A stretch of DNA of 64,000 bases from Streptomyces showdoensis. GTDB taxonomy: Bacteria; Actinomycetota; Actinomycetes; Streptomycetales; Streptomycetaceae. A program made the translations under genes and the position numbers. The notes beneath the pieces are model-generated. The model was not told the origin of the DNA. It worked only from the letters and a program-made list of their open reading frames with translations, and ran no database searches. The stretch spans positions 1-64,000 of the forward strand of contig NZ_BAAAXG010000028.1 in the NCBI RefSeq assembly GCF_039535475.1. Direction: 5' to 3'. This document shows, piece by piece, positions 60,244 to 64,000 of this stretch (positions are counted from its first letter, which is position 1; every line of letters starts with the position of its first letter).

Positions 60244-61595
60244 TGAGCACGTCCACCGAGCAGCCGGCCGCCGAGCTCGCGGCCACCACCCTGCTGCGCT
60301 TCGCCACCGCCGGGTCCGTCGACGACGGCAAGTCCACCCTGGTGGGCCGGCTCCTGCACGACTCCAAGTCGGTCCTGGCCGACCAGCTGGAGGCCGTGGA
60401 GCACGCCTCGCGGTCCCGCGGGCAGGAGGCGCCCGACCTGGCGCTGCTGACCGACGGTCTGCGGGCCGAGCGGGAGCAGGGCATCACCATCGACGTGGCG
60501 TACCGCTACTTCGCGACGCCCCGGCGCCGGTTCATCCTGGCCGACACCCCCGGGCACGTGCAGTACACCCGGAACATGGTGACGGGCGCGTCGACGGCCG
60601 AGCTCGCCGTGGTCCTCGTCGACGCCCGCAACGGCGTCGTGGAGCAGACCCGCCGGCACGCCGCGGTGGCCGCCCTGCTGCGGGTGCCGCACGTGGTGCT
60701 CGCGGTGAACAAGATGGACCTGGTCGAGTACCGGGAGACCGTCTTCGCCGCGATCGCCGAGGAGTTCACGACCTACGCCTCCGAGCTGGGCGTCCCGGAG
60801 ATCACCGCGATCCCGATCTCGGCGCTGGCCGGGGACAACGTGGTGGAGCCGTCGGCGAACATGGACTGGTACGGCGGTCCGACGGTCCTGGAGCACCTGG
60901 AGACCGTGCCGGTCAGCCACGACCTGACGGCCTGCCACGCGCGGTTCCCGGTGCAGTACGTGATCCGCCCGCAGACGGCCGAGCACCCCGACTACCGGGG
61001 CTACGCGGGCCAGATCGCGGCCGGTGCCTTCCGGGTCGGCGAGGAGATCACCGTGCTGCCCTCGGGGCGGACCACGACGATCACCGGGATCGACGCGCTG
61101 GGCGAGTCCGTGGACATCGCGTGGGCGCCGCAGTCGGTGACGATCCGGCTGGCCGACGACATCGACATCTCGCGCGGCGACCTGCTCGCCCCGGTCGGGG
61201 ACGCCCCGGCCACCAGCCAGGACGTCGAGGCGACGGTCTGCCACGTGGCCGACACCCCGCTGACCGTCGGGCAGCGGGTCCTGCTGAAGCACACCACCCG
61301 CACGGTCAAGGCGATCGTGAAGGAGATCCCGTCCCGGCTCACCCTGGACGACCTCTCCCAGCACCCGGAGCCCGGGCAGCTGGTCGCCAACGACATCGGC
61401 CGGGTCAAGGTCCGCACCGCCGAGCCGCTCGCGCTCGACGCGTACGCCGACTCCCGCCGGACGGGCTCGTTCCTGCTGATCGACCCCGCGGACGGCACCA
61501 CGCTCGCGGCCGGAATGGCGGGCGAGTCCTTCGCCTCGGCCAAGGCCGTGGCGCCGGCAGCCGTAGAGAACGACGAAGAAGGATGGGACTTCTGA
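60243..61595 (+). CDS. cysN: Sulfate adenylyltransferase large (GTPase) subunit
   Basis: 450 residues. G1 TAGSVDDGKSTLVGRLLHDS, G3 DTPGHVQY and G4 NKMD are present, then EF-Tu-like barrels. GTP hydrolysis drives the unfavourable APS synthesis with CysD. The start ATG at 60243 overlaps the cysD stop by one base. It ends the translationally coupled cys block. Confidence 0.95.
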   Translation: MSTSTEQPAAELAATTLLRFATAGSVDDGKSTLVGRLLHDSKSVLADQLEAVEHASRSRGQEAPDLALLTDGLRAEREQGITIDVAYRYFATPRRRFILADTPGHVQYTRNMVTGASTAELAVVLVDARNGVVEQTRRHAAVAALLRVPHVVLAVNKMDLVEYRETVFAAIAEEFTTYASELGVPEITAIPISALAGDNVVEPSANMDWYGGPTVLEHLETVPVSHDLTACHARFPVQYVIRPQTAEHPDYRGYAGQIAAGAFRVGEEITVLPSGRTTTITGIDALGESVDIAWAPQSVTIRLADDIDISRGDLLAPVGDAPATSQDVEATVCHVADTPLTVGQRVLLKHTTRTVKAIVKEIPSRLTLDDLSQHPEPGQLVANDIGRVKVRTAEPLALDAYADSRRTGSFLLIDPADGTTLAAGMAGESFASAKAVAPAAVENDEEGWDF

Positions 61596-61807
61596 CGATG
61601 ATTCAGGACTTCTGGGCCACCTTCGCGAAGGAGGGCGGCCGGGTGGGTTCCGGTGCGCTCGGCGCGGGCCGGGGAGGTGTCGCGCGATGTGCGTGCTGAC
61701 CTCCGTGCGCCGCTGCGGCGGCGCGATGCCGCTCGACCCGTTCCACCCCGTACGACATCGACACAGACGAAGACTTCGCAGAAGCTGAATCGAGGGGAAC
61801 ACCTCCC
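61596..61807 (+). other. Spacer between cysN and the sulfonate transporter, with two possible short frames
   Basis: About 210 bases. A 33-codon frame starts at ATG 61598 (MIQDFWATFAKEGGR...). A second overlapping frame at ATG 61687-61788 reads MCVLTSVRRCGGAMPLDP and onward, with two Cys codons near its start. The second could be another cysteine-linked leader for the transporter genes, but it lacks an SD and is not a known family. Neither is well supported. Confidence 0.35.
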
Positions 61808-62920
61808 GTGCCTGCCACCACCCGTACCACCCTGCGCCGCGGCCTGGCCGCCGCTGCCGCCCTGCCCCTGCTCATCGGGGCCCTCGCGTCCTGCGGCTAC
61901 GGCTCCGACGCCAAGAAGAACGACGAGAAGAAGGTGGCCGCCGAGGGCGCGAAGCTCTCCGCCGACACCGTACGGCTCGGGTACTTCCCCAACCTGACGC
62001 ACGCCACCGCCCTGGTCGGCGACCAGGAGGGCATCTTCCAGAAGGAGCTGGGCGGCACCCAGCTGAAGGTCTCGACCTTCAACGCCGGCCCCTCCGAGAT
62101 CGAGGCGCTCAACGCCGACTCGATCGACATCGGCTTCATCGGCCCCTCGCCGTCCATCAACGGCTACACGAAGTCCAAGGGCACCAACCTGCGCATCGTG
62201 GGCGGTTCGGCCTCCGGTGGCGTGAAGCTGGTCGTCAACCCGGCGAAGATCAAGTCCCTGGACGAGCTCAAGGGCAAGAAGATCGCCACCCCGCAGCTGG
62301 GCAACACGCAGGACGTGGCCTTCCTCAACTGGATCTCCGAGAAGGGCTGGAAGGTCGACGCCCAGAGCGGCAAGGGCGACGTCTCCGTGGTCCGCACGGA
62401 CAACAAGATCACCCCGGACGCCTACAAGTCCGGCTCCATCGACGGCGCCTGGGTGCCGGAGCCGACCGCGTCCAAGCTGGTCAGCGAGGGCGGCAAGGTG
62501 CTGCTCGACGAGTCCGACCTGTGGCCGGACAAGAAGTTCGTCATCACCAACATCATCGTGTCGCAGAAGTTCCTGAAGGCGCACCCCGACGTGGTGGAGG
62601 CGGTGCTGCGCGGTTCGGTGAAGACCAATGAGTGGATCAACGCCAACCAGGACAAGGCGAAGGCCTCGGCCAACGCCAAGCTGAAGGAGCTGTCGGGCAA
62701 GCCGCTCGGCGCCAAGGTGATCGACAGCGCCTGGCCGTCGATCCAGTTCATCGACGACCCGCTGGCGGCCACCCTGCAGGCACAGGCCGACCACGCGGTC
62801 AAGGCCGGTCTCCTCAAGCAGCCCGACCTGAACGGCATCTACGACCTGAAGCCGCTCAACAAGGTCCTGAAGGCCGCGGGCAAGCCCGAGGTCTCCGACG
62901 CCGGTCTCGGCGCGAAGTAA
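61808..62920 (+). CDS. Sulfonate/aliphatic sulfur ABC transporter substrate-binding lipoprotein
   Basis: 370 residues, GTG start. A lipoprotein signal ends in the lipobox LASC near residue 29, so the protein is anchored outside the membrane. The mature part is a SsuA/NMT1-type periplasmic-binding fold (VRLGYFPNLTHATALVGDQE, then LNADSIDIGFIGPSPSINGY, PQLGNTQDVAFLNW). With the ATPase and permease downstream it should import sulfonates or a related sulfur source, feeding the cys pathway it follows. Confidence 0.9.
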   Translation: MPATTRTTLRRGLAAAAALPLLIGALASCGYGSDAKKNDEKKVAAEGAKLSADTVRLGYFPNLTHATALVGDQEGIFQKELGGTQLKVSTFNAGPSEIEALNADSIDIGFIGPSPSINGYTKSKGTNLRIVGGSASGGVKLVVNPAKIKSLDELKGKKIATPQLGNTQDVAFLNWISEKGWKVDAQSGKGDVSVVRTDNKITPDAYKSGSIDGAWVPEPTASKLVSEGGKVLLDESDLWPDKKFVITNIIVSQKFLKAHPDVVEAVLRGSVKTNEWINANQDKAKASANAKLKELSGKPLGAKVIDSAWPSIQFIDDPLAATLQAQADHAVKAGLLKQPDLNGIYDLKPLNKVLKAAGKPEVSDAGLGAK

Positions 62921-62953
62921 CCCGACCGCAGCTCTCCCCAGGAGGTGACGACC

Positions 62954-63751
62954 ATGGCCACGACCACGACGCTCGCCAAGGCCGAGGACCGCGTCGGCGC
63001 GGTCGGTCACGCCGCGCGCATCGAGCACGTCTCGAAGTCCTTCGGCGGTCCCGCCGGCGGGCAGCTCGTCCTCGACGACATCTCGCTGGATGTCGCGCCG
63101 GGCGAGTTCGTCACCCTCCTGGGGGCCTCGGGCTGCGGCAAGTCCACCCTGCTCAACCTGGTCGCCGGGCTCGACCGGCCGTCCGCGGGGTCCATCGAGA
63201 CCCCCGGCGGCCGGCCGGCCCTGATGTTCCAGGAGCACGCCCTCTTCCCGTGGCTCACCGCGGGCAAGAACATCGAGCTCGCGCTGAAGCTGCGCGGGCT
63301 GCCGAAGGCCGAGCGCCGCCCGGAGGCCGAGCGGCTGCTCGAACTGGTGCGGCTGGGCGGCTCGTACGGCAAGCGCGTCCACGAGCTGTCCGGCGGCATG
63401 CGGCAGCGCGTCGCGCTGGCCCGGGCGCTCGCCCAGGACAGCGACCTGCTGCTGATGGACGAGCCGTTCGCCGCGCTCGACGCGATCACCCGGGACGTGC
63501 TGCACGACGAGCTCACCCGGATCTGGCGGGAGACCCGGCTCTCCGTCCTCTTCGTCACCCACAACGTGCGCGAGGCCGTGCGGCTGGCCGAGCGCGTCGT
63601 CCTGCTGTCCTCCCGGCCGGGCCGGATCGCCCGCGAGTGGACCATCGACATTCCGCAGCCGCGCCGCATCGAGGACGCCGCCGTGGCGGAGCTGTCCGTC
63701 GAGATCACCGAAGAACTGCGTGGGGAGATCCGCCGCCATGGCCAGCACTGA
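62954..63751 (+). CDS. ABC transporter ATP-binding protein (sulfonate/nitrate type)
   Basis: 265 residues. Walker A LLGASGCGKSTLLNLVAGLD, Q-loop FQEHALFPW, signature LSGGMRQRVALARALA, Walker B LLLMDEPFAALD and the H-loop FVTHNVREAV are complete. ATG 62954 with AGGAGGT 8 nt upstream is preferred over GTG 62945, which overlaps that SD. Overlaps the permease start by 14 bp. Confidence 0.93.
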   Translation: MATTTTLAKAEDRVGAVGHAARIEHVSKSFGGPAGGQLVLDDISLDVAPGEFVTLLGASGCGKSTLLNLVAGLDRPSAGSIETPGGRPALMFQEHALFPWLTAGKNIELALKLRGLPKAERRPEAERLLELVRLGGSYGKRVHELSGGMRQRVALARALAQDSDLLLMDEPFAALDAITRDVLHDELTRIWRETRLSVLFVTHNVREAVRLAERVVLLSSRPGRIAREWTIDIPQPRRIEDAAVAELSVEITEELRGEIRRHGQH

Positions 63752-64000
63752 GACGACGCCGCCCGCCGAGCGGGTCAAGACCGACGACCTGGCCGGTCTG
63801 GAGGCCGGGCTCGACGCGCTCGACAGCGTCCAGGTCCGCCGGGCCCCGGTGCGCGAGGTCCTCCTGAAGAAGGTCCTGCCGCCGGTCCTCGCCATCGTGC
63901 TGGTCCTGGTGGTGTGGCAGATCCTGGTGTCCGCGAAGGTCGCCGACGAGGGCAAGCTGCCCTCGCCCGGCGCCGTGTGGGACAGCCTGTCCACGATGTG
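63738..64000 (+). CDS. ABC transporter permease, truncated by the window end
   Basis: The frame opens at ATG 63738, 14 bp before the ATPase stop, and reads MASTETTPPAERVKTDDLAG, then a first membrane helix (PPVLAIVLVLVVWQILVSAK) before running off the window. The layout matches SsuC-type permeases. It completes the transporter operon; the remaining membrane domain is outside this window. Confidence 0.85.
   Translation, partial: MASTETTPPAERVKTDDLAGLEAGLDALDSVQVRRAPVREVLLKKVLPPVLAIVLVLVVWQILVSAKVADEGKLPSPGAVWDSLSTM

Overview
The window looks like a Streptomyces (or very close actinomycete) chromosome segment. GC is very high with a strong G/C third-position bias. GTG starts and 1-14 bp start/stop overlaps are frequent. 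There are many Streptomyces-type families: a DmdR/IdeR-type iron box, a cysteine leader peptide before sulfite reductase, a DUF2637 protein, an orphan HATPase, SAV_2336-type and PucR proteins. I see no tRNA, rRNA, CRISPR array, insertion sequence or phage gene.

Layout. 1-1.9 kb: noise-like sequence with a long poly-C tract that breaks a sulfurtransferase gene; probably an unpolished contig end. 2.3-5.7 kb: HPP membrane protein, Tat-exported vanadium-type haloperoxidase/PAP2 enzyme, DoxX-like protein. 5.7-13.6 kb: fatty-acid/acyl-CoA block with two acyl-CoA dehydrogenases, etfBA, a Zn-ribbon protein, an SDR and two TetR regulators, each TetR beside its own palindromic operator type. 13.8-14.8 kb: secreted TNT-domain NAD glycohydrolase-like protein overlapped by a 79-aa gene that may be its immunity partner. 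14.8-23.6 kb: purine catabolism (XdhC, purine permease, three-subunit xanthine dehydrogenase, divergent PucR). 23.7-29.9 kb: TPR protein, structured palindromic spacer, WD40-like protein, GntR regulator, iron-box-controlled FhuF-like protein, DUF2637 protein, anti-sigma-type ATPase. 30-43.5 kb: frameshifted pyruvate oxidase-type gene, degenerate PP2C, large secreted subtilase with divergent regulator, DNA repair (Ada-AlkA fusion), RsgA, VOC and AraC proteins.

43.5-50.6 kb is the most unusual part: a four-gene, overlapping + strand cassette. It encodes a trypsin-co-occurring small protein, a trypsin-VMAP fusion, a MoxR AAA+ ATPase, and a very large protein that joins a SAV_2336-type (vWA-like) N-terminus, a pseudokinase lacking the catalytic Lys/HRD/DFG residues, a SARP-like winged helix and a BTAD repeat domain. 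This resembles the vWA-MoxR-VMAP ternary conflict systems, with an added transcription-factor-like output. The large gene is currently split by a probable one-base homopolymer error.

50.6-55.8 kb: YihY/BrkB membrane protein, divergent AidB-like dehydrogenase, GAF regulator, GNAT. 55.9-64 kb: assimilatory sulfate reduction operon (leader peptide, sulfite reductase, Zn-ribbon, cysH-cysC-cysD-cysN) running into an alkanesulfonate-type ABC transporter whose permease runs off the window end.

Several homopolymer-associated frameshifts (at 30816-30822 and 48017-48021), plus the damaged first 2 kb, suggest residual long-read assembly errors. Breaks of this kind should be checked against reads before they are called pseudogenes.
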